This document shows positions 40,896 through 57,879 of a stretch of DNA of 64,000 nucleotides, piece by piece; positions within the stretch are counted from its first letter, which is position 1, and each line of letters begins with the position of its first letter. The stretch is taken from positions 372,001 to 436,000 of the forward strand of contig CP084613.1 in NCBI GenBank assembly GCA_025917655.1. The letters are read 5' to 3'. The translations under genes were made by a program, and so were the position numbers. This stretch comes from Chlorella sorokiniana (Eukaryota > Chlorophyta > Trebouxiophyceae > Chlorellales > Chlorellaceae). The notes under the pieces were generated by a model. The model searched no databases. It was not told the DNA's origin and saw only the letters and a program-made list of their open reading frames with translations.

Positions 40896-43566
40896 ATGCG
40901 GGCGGGGCAGCCCTTTACCCTTCACCCCATTAGTTCTACGACATCAGAGGGTGAGTCCAATCAGCCTACAGCAACGCATTCTTTCACACGCAGCAACAAG
41001 ACTTTGTGCAGCGCTCACGCTGCTGGCGTTGTTGTAATTGGATGCACAAACGATTGGTGGATGACGGCATGCAGCAGAAGAGAGGGCTTCCATCCGCTGT
41101 CCGCTGCTGCTGCCTGGCGGCGCCCGCCCGCCGTGCTCGTCAAGGCCCCTCCCATCTCTGGCCTCCCTGCAGTGGGCCTGCCCCTGCCGCAGCGCTCAGC
41201 CGAGGTGGATGCCGTGGTGCGTGAGTTCCATGAGGCCCTGGCGCGGTCCAGCGACATGGCTGTGGCGGTCGCCGCCATCCAGGCGCTGACCACCGTCATC
41301 AAGAAGAGCGGCAGCACGACAATGATGGGGCTGGAGCGGGAGCTCAAAGACGCCGCCTCCTCGCTGCAGAACTGCAACCCCACAGCCATCTCGCTCAAGG
41401 CGGGCTGCGAGTTGTTCCTGCGGTACACCACCCGCACCTCGGCGCTGGAAGCCGACACGTTTGCCGCCGCCAAGAAGCGGCTCATCGAGCGCGGGCAGCA
41501 CTTTGCGGGTGCGCCCCCAGCCCCCAGCTTGCTCATGTCATCGGGCGGATCCAGGCAATGCATCGCGTGCATGCTATGGATGTGCCTGTCGCTGACCGCC
41601 CCACCCTCACGCCAAAGGCTCACCGCCATCACAGAATGCCTTCACATCATATGCCGCAGAAACGTCGAAGCGCGCACGGGCCACCATTGCGGAGCTGGGC
41701 GAGCGCTTCATCCGCAAAGGCAGCACGGTGCTGGTGCATGGGCACTCGCGCGTGGCGCTGGCAATCCTGCGCAAGGCGGCGGCCGCGGTGAGCTCCCGCC
41801 CGGCAGCACACCCCCTTTGATGCCGGCGGCTGGGGCGCTGCATTGCTTTGGGTGCCGCCGTTACTGGGCACTCTGCTCGCGGGTGCAGCTCACGCTTAGC
41901 ATAGCAGCTGGTCACGCCCAGGATGCTTTCATGATGCCGCCGCTTGGCCACGCCCCCGCCTTCCTCCCCCACCCACGGGCCCCCAACACCTACTTCTCGC
42001 CCCACACTCGAAACGAGCCACCATCAACCCCCGATAACCCTGAAAATAGGGTAAACCAAGCGCCTCCCTCTGTCCCTGGCCTGCCGCCGCAGGGCAAGCA
42101 GTTCAGCGTCATCGTGACGGAGGGGCGCCCGACGAGACGGGGCTGACCATGGCGCGGGTGCTGGAGGAGGCGGGGGTACCCACCACGGTGGTGCTCGACA
42201 GCGCAGTGGGATACGTGCTGGAGCGGTGCGCCCTGCCGCCCCTCCCTGACCCAGCTGCTCGTCCTCGGCAGCCGCAGCTGGTTTGCATGCATCAGCTAGA
42301 TGTCTTGTTTGCTGTGTCTAGGTTCACTTGCGCTCTCGTTGTTGTGTCTTTTTCACATCCTAGCTCGCTGGTATGCTGCCGCTCAACCCGCCGCGACCAC
42401 GGAGGCCGGCGGGGCGCCTGTGCCCGTGCGGCGCCTTTTGCACTTTCCCATGGGCGCCGCGCTGCCCCACCCGCCTTGCTTCTGCATGCGTAGGCACTCA
42501 CCCCACAGCGGTGCACACGCCCCGCTGGGAGCACCTCGCTCAGCTGGGTTCACTGCGCTGCACCGCTGCAGGGTGGACTTGGTGCTGGTGGGGGCAGAGG
42601 CTGTGGTGGAGAGCGGCGGCGTCATCAACAAGCTGGGGACATACATGGTGGGTGGCTGCGGAGAAGCTGGGAACATGCGTTGTGGGGGGCTGGGGGTGGG
42701 CGGGGCTGGGTGGTGCGGCTGCGTGGGAAAGAGAGGGTTTGGGGCGGCTGAAGGGGAGGGCGAGGGGAGGGGGTGAGGTGGGGCTGAGGACCTCGCTGCT
42801 GCTGTAGCCCCGCGTCGGCTCGATCCTAGCTGGCAGCCAGCTTCATCCCCTCAGATGCGTTCATTGCATGCTGCTCTCTTGCACCCTGTGTCACGCAGAT
42901 CTCCATTGCGGCCAAGGAGCACAATGTGCCGGTCTACGTGGCAGCAGAGAGCTACAAGTTTGCCAGGTGCGGCTTCGCTTTCCTGTATGCGTGCATGGGA
43001 TGGTGGGCAGGGGAGCAGGGGGGGGTGCAGGGCCGGCAACGCGTGTGCTGTGCCTTGGGAGAAAAGGCTGAAAGGCGACATCGCCAGCCGCATCACCTCC
43101 AGTGGCAGGGGCGTCCTCCTCCAATCACGCCCTTACCGTGCCGTCCCTGCACTGCACGTGTACTGCAGGCTGTACCCCTTGAACCAGCGGGACCTGCCTG
43201 TAGAGCGCAAGCAGCTCGACTTCGGCCCGCTGCTGCCCGCCAGCGTGGCCATTGACAACCCCTCGCGGGACTACACGCCGCCGCAGGTGCGCTGTCAGGC
43301 AGCTTGGTTGGGTGTGCGTGGTGCAGGGGGTACCGACTCTGCTAAGTTTGGGCCAAGCTATCCAAGGCACGGCGGCGACTCGCACGCTTTGCTTCCAGCC
43401 CCACAGCCTGCCACTGCCACTGCAACCGCCAGCCCATGCACCGCTGCACCACCAGTACCGCTGTACCGCCCTCGTATCTCCGCAGTACATCTCGCTGCTT
43501 TTCACCGACCTGGGAGTGTTGACGCCGGCGGCAGTCAGCGATGAGCTCATCCAGCTGTACGTGTGA
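40896..43566 (+). CDS. EIF2B1: Translation initiation factor eIF2B, alpha subunit
   Basis: Regulatory alpha subunit of the guanine-nucleotide exchange factor for eIF2. Eight exons, about 331 residues: 40896-40950, 41173-41508, 41660-41787, 42093-42225, 42572-42647, 42899-42966, 43169-43286, 43486-43566. Family segments include FHEALARSSDMAVAVAAIQA, VLVHGHSRVALAILR, TTVVLDSAVGYVLE, VDLVLVGAEAVVESGGVINK, VPVYVAAESYKF, RLYPLNQRDLP and LLFTDLGVLTPAAVSDELI, ending at a natural C-terminus. Length matches the family (about 300-340). The first exon's phase fits the second exactly. Exon 4 lacks one base near 42130, so the conserved EGRPDETG would otherwise run into a stop; all other junctions close. 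Convergent with CCT4. Confidence 0.93.
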
Positions 43567-43837
43567 AGCCAGGGGGCTTTCAACATCACTGGCTGATGCA
43601 CAGCCGGCGCGCTTGTGCAGCCCCTTGATATTTCTGCGCCGCTCCCGTTCCCTCGCTGCTGTCCTTGTGTCCTTGCTTCCCCACCCCCTCCTGCTGTTGC
43701 TGCACGCTTTGTGCCTGCTCCTGCTTCTGTTGCTCCGCTGCCCCCCCCTCCCCCTCCCCTTCCCAAATGCTCCTCCTTTGCCCGGTCCGCTGGAATCTTC
43801 ACTGGACCCTCTTCTGTGCCGTGCTGGCATGCCCGGG

Positions 43838-43842
43838 TGTAA
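43838..43842 (+). terminator. Polyadenylation signal TGTAA (eIF2B-alpha)
   Basis: TGTAA about 270 bases after the stop codon. Confidence 0.45.
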
Positions 43843-44040
43843 TCACTCCGAGCTGGCCGTCAGAGCCGACAGCAGAAGGGGTTTGCACATCACACGCCAC
43901 CCACTGTGTGCATGTCCTCAGCATCTCACCCCGCGCCCCTGGGCGCTGTGTCGGCAGACACAGCTGCCGACTGACTCCCACAGGCGCGCATGCCGCCCCT
44001 TTGTGATGCCAGCATCGCAGCGTTGTGGGGGGGGCATAAA

Positions 44041-44045
44041 TTACA
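44041..44045 (-). terminator. Polyadenylation signal TGTAA (CCT4)
   Basis: TTACA on the plus strand, about 40 bases past the CCT4 stop. Confidence 0.45.
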
Positions 44046-44085
44046 CGTGCTTTCGCCCCAACAGCCGCCCAAGCAGGTGTCGCCA

Positions 44086-47000
44086 TCATCGCGTGGGGCA
44101 GATGTCGTCTATCTTGAGGATCAGGCGCACCGCCTCGGTGGCCAGCGAGACTGCGGAGGTGGTGACCAGCAGCGGCTGCACCACCTGCTCAGCCAGCATG
44201 TCGGTGGTGGCGCCCTTGCGCACGTTGATGCCTGCCGTGGAGGAAGGGGCCAGCGGGTGGGGGTTGAGGGTGAGTTAGAACAAAGCATTAAGAGGTTTGA
44301 GGGTTAAAGCCAGTCATGAGCAGTTCCCGGTGCTGCTACTGAACACAATGCTACTTGACACCCATCTCGGCGGCGCTGGGTGGTTTCCACAGGTTGCTCA
44401 TGTGCAATTTCAGCAAACCCAGGGCTGCCCCAATCGCGGCCTGGCCCGCAACAATGCCCGCACACACTCCACCATGGCAGCGCGGCAATGCCGCCGCCGC
44501 CCCCAGCGCCCTCTGGCTCCCAGCCCAGCCCAACCCTCGCTGGCGCGCGCTGGCGCCCCCACCGTAGTGCTTGCGTCCCGAGGCGTGGTGGTTGCGCAGC
44601 TCGGTGACTATCTCGATTGGGTTGAGCCCCGCGTTCTCGGCCAGCGTGTAGGGGATGATTTCCAGCGCTTCGGCAAAGGCCCGCACGCAGTACGACTCCA
44701 TGCCCTGCAGTACAAGCAGTACAATATACAGGGTGGGGTGTGGGTGTGTGGGTGTGTGGGTGTGTGTGGGGGGGGTACATACGTTTGCTGTCTGAGGGCC
44801 GACCTGCTGCCCCACTGAGCATGCTTGTGGGCCAGCAACCACGACGGCCCTTCAGGGACGAAAGAAGAAGAACAAAACAAGGTCAGGCAGCAGCCCCCGC
44901 GGCGCACCAGCAGCGTCTTGGCCCACTGGCTCAGCCGGTGCGTGAGCTCCATCTCGGGCGAGCCGCCGCCGGCCACCAGGTAGCGCTTCTGTGCAAGGCA
45001 GCGCACCACGCACAGCGCGTCGTGCAGCGAGCGGTCTGCCTCGGCCAGCGCCAGCTTGTTGGAGCCGCGCAGCAGCACGGTGGCGGTGCGCCCCGCGTCC
45101 TGATGCCCGTGATCTTCACCACCTTGCCGCCCTTGCCCAGCTGCGCACGCAACGGTGGGGGTTGGGGGGGCACAGGCCGGCGCACGTATGTGTGCATGGG
45201 TGTGTTTGGGCACCCGCAGGCCAGGCGTGGAAGGAGGCCAAGATCAATGGTGCCTTGTGCGCTCCTCGACCACCCAGCCCAAAACTGGGAGACAAACACC
45301 GGCTGCACCAAGTGTGCGCTGGCACGTCCGCCAGCCAGGCAAACAGGTGTGCAGCTCAACTCACATCCACCTCCTCACAAAGCTCCGCCTGGCCCAGCTT
45401 CTCTGGCCGCATGTGGTCGACGTGCGCAATCTGCGCGGAGTGCACGGCACGGTCAGCGTGCACGACATGCACAGCACTCGATGCGCACGGCGAGGCACCG
45501 CAGCGAGGGCAGCCGGCCGTCATACAGACACACTCGCAAATCGTCCTGAAACACTGGCAACGGCAGTGCAAGCGCCTCACCGGCAGGCAGTGCAGGGTCT
45601 TGGAGATGAACTCGATGTCCTCCCGCTCCACGTCCTTCACCACCATGATCTTGGCCTTGGCCTGCGGTACAGGGACGCCGCACGTGCAGTACAGTCACAG
45701 CGCGGCCACCACACACGCAACAAGCAGCACAGGGTTGGCCGGCGGCGAAAAACGGCTTGCATGGGAACCCCCTTGGCCGCCAGGCGGCATCGACGGGGGG
45801 CGCCCGGAGCTCCTGCGGGCAGCCCCGCTCAGAGGGCGCAGAGCCTGCCCCGCAGCTGTGCCGCGCCTTGCTGAATGACTGCAGGCAGCTGCCAAGCAGC
45901 TGTCCTGGCCCACCGGGCACCCTGCCCACAACCACCGGGCACCCACCAGGTAGTGGAGGGAAAGGTCGGTGACGGCGTCGCGCAGGATGGACTTTTGTAT
46001 GAGCAGCACGTTGGCGCCGCTCGCCCGGATCTTCTTCACCATCTGCAGGATGTAGTTGCGCTCCTCCTGCACGGTGGAGACGACAAAATACAAACCAGAA
46101 GGGCGTTGGCGATGCCGCGGCAGCGCCACGAGAGGCGGGGACGCCCAGCGGGCCCGCAGTGCTCCCCAGAGCAGCTGCTGGCTGCTGCTGGCCCATCAAC
46201 CTGCCAAACTGCCTCCCGAACAAGCCTCCCAAACTGCGTCCCGCAACACACACACACACACACAAAAAGAAACATAAAAACGGGTGCCTGCCTTGAGGAT
46301 GCGGTCCATCTGGGCATAGTCCGAGATGATGACGTTGTTCTCAATGTCGGTCTTGGGGGGACACCTGCACGCATGTGAGGGCGCAAGCACACACAGGACC
46401 GATCAGCAGCCAGGCAGGCAGCGTGCCAGGCAGCAGGGGGCCCTGAGCAGGGGCTCGGAGCGTGCGCCTGACCTGCCTTGCAGGCAGCGTCGAGCGGCAG
46501 CGGGCAGGGGCTGCGGGGGCCAGGCGGCGCATGCATGACGTGCCAGCTCAGCTCAGCGCAGGCAGAGCGCACCTGGAACTGGATCAGCGCCACCTTGGCG
46601 TTCTCCATGCGGGAGGGGCCGCCAGCCGCGCGCGCTGCGGCAGGGGCCAGTGCGGGGGCAGCCCAGCGTCACGCACGGGGGCTTTGCAGCTTTGCAGGCA
46701 AGCGGCCGCCCTGCTCGCGGCAAGGCATGCGGGGGCGAAGCACCCGCTGGCTGCTTGCTGCCTGGCGCACGCTTGGCACCGACATCACAATCGGTTGTTC
46801 TCACAACGAGAACATGCACGAAAGGTGCTTGCCTGCTTTGTGGTCCAGGACCAGCCCCTCCACCATCTCACTGTCGTCAATCGTGGCGCCCGGCTTGCTC
46901 ACCACCTGCAGGCGCGTTCGAGCAGGCTGTATAGCAGCACTGCTGCAACAGGGCAGCCAGCAGTGTGTCCCCCTTGCGGCTGACCGCATGCGGCTGCAGA

Positions 47001-48407
47001 AGCGGCAGGAGAGCTGCTGCCGAGGTAGCAGGTGCCGCGGCCACCCCCACCCCCACCCCGCCCCCTACCCCCAGCCACCCCACGCACCATCCCACACCAC
47101 CACCACCACACAGCACACACATGGCACCTGTGCCCTGCAGGACAGCCACGCAAGACCAACAGGAGGCCCCGCCCACCTTGACGTCCTTGAGGTCCAGCAG
47201 GTCTGGCCGCTGCGGGTCCAGCACCTTCATCAGGCAGTCCACCGCCATGGGCGCCAGCAGCCCGCTGTTCTGGCCCACGATCTTCGACGAGAGGGAGGTG
47301 GTGGCGGCCTGGATCAGCTGCTCGCGGTCCTCAATGGACACCGGGATCGCGCTGTCGGTCAGCACCTGCGGGCACAAGAGAAGGAGCCGCAGGCGGTGTG
47401 AGGAATGCACACAGCAGTTGAAGCAGGAGCGGGTGCCCAGGAGAAGGGGGGCTTCTGCGCCGCAGGGTTGCAGCGAAAGTGCCGCACGAGCGCGCAGGGC
47501 TGCTGCCCCCCACGGCGAAGGGCGGGGCGCCGCGCTGGCTGCCCCTGCAGCAGCCGACCGCGCTGCAGCCCGCTGTCAAGGCGCCGCACCTCCACGGCCT
47601 TCTCCGCTGCGCGGCCAAAGGCGTCGCTGATGACGGTGGGGTGCACCCCCTTCTCCAGCAGCTCCAGGCTCTTCTTGAGCAGCGCGCCGCACAGCACCGT
47701 CACGCTGGTGGTGCCGTCCCCGGCGACCACGTCCTGCGACTTGGCCAGCTCCACCAGCATCTTGGCCGCCGGCTGCTCCACCCGCATCTTGTTGAGGATC
47801 GTGGCGCCGTCGTTCGTGATGATCACCTCGCCGTCGGCCTGGGCCACCTGCCGAGGGCGTGCGAGGGGAGCGCACGGGGAAGGTGAGGGTGGCGCCGCCG
47901 TAACCAGCGCACAGGCAGGCAGTGGCGAGCTGCAATACCGCATGACGGAAGCCGAGTGGAGGCGGCCAAACGAGGTCGGAGCAAGGGAAAGACAAGGGAC
48001 GGAGGGCGGGGGCGGGTCGGGCGGCTGATGTGCGCGAGCCAACGCACCATCTTGTCCATGCCGCGCGGCCCCAGGCTGGTGCGGATGGCGTCGGCGACCG
48101 CCTTGGCAGCCTCGATGTTCATCATCCGCACATCCCGCTTCTTGGAGGACGCGCTCTCCCTGCAGCGCGATGCAGGAGGCAGCAGCGGCTTGACGTTGCT
48201 GCAGGCAGCAACCACTTCCGCAGCAGTGTGGCGGCGGCGGCGGCAGGAGCGCCATCACGCCGTGTGGCCCCCAGGGCGGCACCAATCGATGCCAGGCTAG
48301 ATGCAGCAGCCGACGGCACGCTGCCAGGCCGCCATCAAGCGGCAGGTGAACCAGCAAGGACCTCACTTGTATGTCTCGCCCTTGGGGGCAGCGGCTGCCG
48401 CCGCCAT
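44086..48407 (-). CDS. CCT4: T-complex protein 1 (CCT chaperonin), delta subunit
   Basis: ATP-dependent subunit of the cytosolic TRiC/CCT chaperonin that folds actin, tubulin and other proteins. Thirteen exons, about 531 residues: 48367-48407, 48048-48159, 47590-47847, 47177-47365, 46833-46905, 46573-46634, 46292-46364, 45947-46066, 45581-45661, 45365-45430, 44908-45140, 44563-44704, 44086-44231. Motifs: [21 protein letters not shown], the catalytic [95 protein letters not shown] and [11 protein letters not shown] at the end. These patterns match the delta subunit better than the other seven. Introns after exons 5 and 7 are GC-AG. Exon 7 has one surplus base in a C run (46355-46360) and exon 11 lacks one base near 45108. 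Divergent with PI4KB. Confidence 0.94.
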
Positions 48408-48813
48408 CGCTGCTTGTGACTTGCGAAGGGAAGCGCTAAGCAGGGGATTCGAAGCCCGGGGCTGCAGTCAAGGTGTAATTGCGATCAGAGCGCAAAGATG
48501 GGGCCAAGTGCTAGTGCGTGCACCGCTTTGTACCCGAATTCCAATGAATCGATGTCTCAATTTACGAATTGGGGCCGGAACAGCGACCTGGCCCAATTGG
48601 AAAGCGGAACAGAACTGCACAGCCGCACTCAAGCTGGTGGTGGGTCGCACCAGTTCATCGGGCATGCACGTTTGGCGTCATTATCAACAGCAAAGCCACC
48701 AGTCCTAGCGGCTGACGTTACCGACGACCAAAGCCCAAAAGCTGTTGCCTAAACGCGGGCGGTCGTGTGGCCGACTGGCTTCAAAAATGCGTAGTGGGCT
48801 CTAGCTCGGCGCT
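48408..48813. promoter_or_regulatory. Divergent promoter region between CCT4 and PI4KB
   Basis: 406 bases between two start codons facing away from each other, with noticeably lower G+C around 48500-48620. No exon. A tRNA-like T-arm string at 48447-48466 was considered and rejected. Confidence 0.45.
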
Positions 48814-55167
<6,354 letters not shown>

Positions 55168-55752
55168 AGACAGTCATGCCAAGCTTTGCCTTCCCTGATT
55201 TTGTGCCTGCCCTCGATGCCTCAGTGACATGGCTCGCTTCGCCCTCCCGGCAGCCTTACACGTTGTAGCCTCCCTAGTGCCACTGCACCCCTTGCTTCTG
55301 CAGCCTCCCCTTGCACTGCCACCCAGCATTCCCTTGCTTGATTCCCGGACGCTGAGCCCAGCCCAGCGTCTTGCCAGTTTTCCACTTTGTTCTGCAGCTC
55401 GACTTCCGCCTGTTTGGTTGGCCCCTGGTGCCTCCCTTTCCCTGTGCTCACATTTGTTTTCAACCGTACAGACGACCTTGGTAACTGTCATCCTTGCCCA
55501 GCCGTGCTGTGAACATGCATTGAAACCAGGTCAGGGTCAATGAAACAAAGGACAGGAAATGAAATGCGAAACAACCGATGCTGGTACAGCCAATGGAAGG
55601 GTTCGCAGTGCAAAGAAGACGTTGCGTTTTCTCTCTCTGGCGGCAGGCCTCGCAGCGGACTGTGCCGACCGCTGTCCGCCTGCCATCCCTCTCGATCTCT
55701 CCCTCGCTCAGGCTCTCTTGCTGCAGGGGTGGCTGCTGCTGCTGGGCAGTGC
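55168..55752. other. Convergent 3' region of PI4KB and the TPM gene
   Basis: 585 bases, T/C-rich, with no supported exon. A minus-strand TGTAA at 55256-55260 could serve the TPM gene (about 490 bases past its stop). No plus-strand TGTAA was found for PI4KB. Confidence 0.35.
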
Positions 55753-57558
55753 TCAGGCATCTTGCTCATCCACAGTCAAGCCCGCGGCCCTGGCCACCTT
55801 GTCTTGGTAGCCCACCGCCGCCGCTGCTGCCGCAAAGCCTGCAGCGGTGGAGACAGCCTGGAGGTGAGCTGCAGGAAGAATGCCTGAACAGACCCGCACA
55901 CCAGCCGTCAGGATCACAAGCAGCAGGCGCCGCTGGGGTCCTCGCCAGCAAACTCCCCAGCTCGCGCATCTTCACCCCACCCCCTGTCACTCTCAAGCCC
56001 CACCAGATGGCCCCGCCACGCTCTCGCCCCACCGCCCCACCGCTCGCCTGCCAGGTTGCCCAGCACGGGCAGCACGTCGTCGGTGCGCGTAACCACCGGC
56101 CCCAAGCCGAAGTTGATGAACAGCGACCCCCAGAGGGGAGCGAACAGCAGCACCCACACGGCCCTGCGCTGCACAAAGCCCTGCGGCTCCAGCCGCGCCG
56201 CCGCGCCCGCCACCACGCCGCCGGCCACCGAGACCGCCAGGGTGAAGAAGTAGTGGTCGGTGGTAAGGCCCGGCACCACGGCGCAGCCGCCGGCCGCCAG
56301 GCAGCTGGTGAGGGCGTCCAGCGCGCCCAGCACCGCTGCCGACTCCCCCTGCTCACGCACCTGCACATGGAGAGGGGGAGGGAGGGCGGGGAGGGGCGCT
56401 GTCAGGGCCGAGTCAGAGGCCTGACACAGCGAGAAAAAGGGGAGGGCAGCGCGAGGGAGGCCAGCCAGGCCAGCCGAGGCATGGCGAAGCAGGCAGCGGA
56501 TGGCCACGCAGAGCGGCGGCACATGAGCAGCAGGCCCGGCTGGTGCGCTGCGGACGGTTCTGGTGAGCCTGGACTTTTCCCCGGCCCTCCCCTGTGCCGA
56601 ATGCCGCACGGTGATGGCAGGAGAGGCGTTCCCACCCTCCTCAAGCAGGCACACACAGGCACAACAAGCACGCGCGACTCGGCACGCTTTCACGCGCAGC
56701 GCCTCACGTTGAACATGTTGCCGAAGCGGCCCTGGAGCTCCGTGAAGAACTGGGGGCGCAGCGCCTGCCGCACCTCACGCCCAAACTTGAAGTTGAGGAT
56801 GTTGGGGGCTGTGCGTGTGTGTTGGGAGGGGGGAGGGGGCGGCAGGGGGCCACAACAGATTGAGGGTGTGGGCAAGCAGGGGCGACAGGTGAGGCGGAAG
56901 CAGCACATGGCATGGAACGAGGGGCAGAAGGGCTGCCTTGTGCCCTGAGAACGGCAGCGGGCCTGGGGAAAGAATGCAGGCGACGAAGGGGGGCAGCCCC
57001 GCTGCGGTAGTTGGCCGTGCAAGCTGGGGGCCCTCCGGCGAGCAGGCGGGAGGGAAGCAGGGCAGCTGCAGCGGCGGGCGGCGGCTCACAGGAGGGGTCC
57101 ACAAGCACCACGATGGTCCGCTCGTCCACGGTCCACCCGGCGCGCAGCTCCTCCACGCTGGGCTCGTCGGAGGGGCCAAAGCGTGTGAGCACCCGCACGC
57201 GCCACCCCGTCTCCCCCTCGAGCTGCTTCAGCTGCTGCTGCAGGCCCTCCAGCCGCCCGCTGGGCACCACCCGCGCCAGATCCAGCACCGGCACGTCGTT
57301 GCTGACCGCCACAGACTGCGCGTGAGCCTGCAGGGCGCCGGGGGCAGCCGGACAGAGGGCCAGCGCGGCAAAGAGGGCGGCGGCGGCGGCGGCCGAGCGC
57401 ACGCGGGCCGCCAGTGACGGCATCGCAGGCGGGGGCTGCTCGGCGTGGGGGCGAGCGTCATGGCTCGACCTGGACGCCTTGCAGCATGCACGACCGACTT
57501 TGGAGGGAGCGGCGCGCTGGTGGGAGTGGCGCGAAAGTTTACTGACTAAAGCCGACAT
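55753..57558 (-). CDS. Thylakoid-lumen TPM-domain protein with C-terminal membrane extension
   Basis: Four exons join in phase to 322 residues: 57090-57558, 56708-56808, 56048-56360, 55753-55838. The first 80 residues look like a bipartite plastid-to-lumen targeting sequence: a basic, serine-rich start, then a hydrophobic stretch ending APGALQAHAQS. The TPM domain follows: VPVLDLARVVPSGRLEGL, GWRVRVLTRF, VDERTIVVLVDPS, PNILNFKFGREV and LQGRFGNMFN, closely resembling plant 15-kDa thylakoid lumen proteins. After LTSCLAAGGC the chain continues with two or three hydrophobic segments (YFFTLAVSVAGGVVAGAAA, VWVLLFAPLWGSLFINFGLG), so it is predicted to be anchored in thylakoid. Family members are linked to photosystem II repair or assembly; the exact role here is inferred. 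Intron 3 is GC-AG. Divergent with lycopene epsilon-cyclase. Confidence 0.85.
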
Positions 57559-57879
57559 GATGTCTTCAAAATGCCCTGCTGCAGGCTCGAGAAATACTTG
57601 GATTGCGAAAGCTTGAGTAATGGGAGGATAGATTGGCGTGTTTGTAAGGTTTCGCGTGAGCAGCGCGCCCAAGTGCCAAGCTGCCGTGGCTCCAACTGTG
57701 CGGATGTGGGTGTGGATATTGGTGTTTCGCCTCTTATCGATCTAAACGGCTCTCAATTTCGTCAATCCAAGCTGAGAGACCGACGCAGACAGCCTTATCC
57801 TGAGCCCTACCCAGAACTGTCTCGGCCGCATTCGGGCCCTGGAGGATTGATAGGAGCAGATTAGATCGCGCAGTAGCCG
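57559..57879. promoter_or_regulatory. Divergent promoter between TPM lumen gene and lycopene epsilon-cyclase
   Basis: 321 bases between two outward-facing start codons, AT-richer than both genes. Both products are plastid proteins, so shared light-type control is plausible but no element is recognised. Confidence 0.45.

Larger units (their letters stand above)
43567..44085. other. Convergent 3' region of eIF2B-alpha and CCT4
   Basis: 519 bases with polyadenylation signals for both genes: TGTAA at 43838-43842 on plus and at 44041-44045 on minus. No exon is supported. A T/C-rich stretch runs through about 43620-43790. Confidence 0.5.

Noticed and set aside
48440-48475. tRNA T-arm-like string (GGGGATTCGAAGCCC)
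   Set aside because: No matching acceptor, D or anticodon arms at the right distances.
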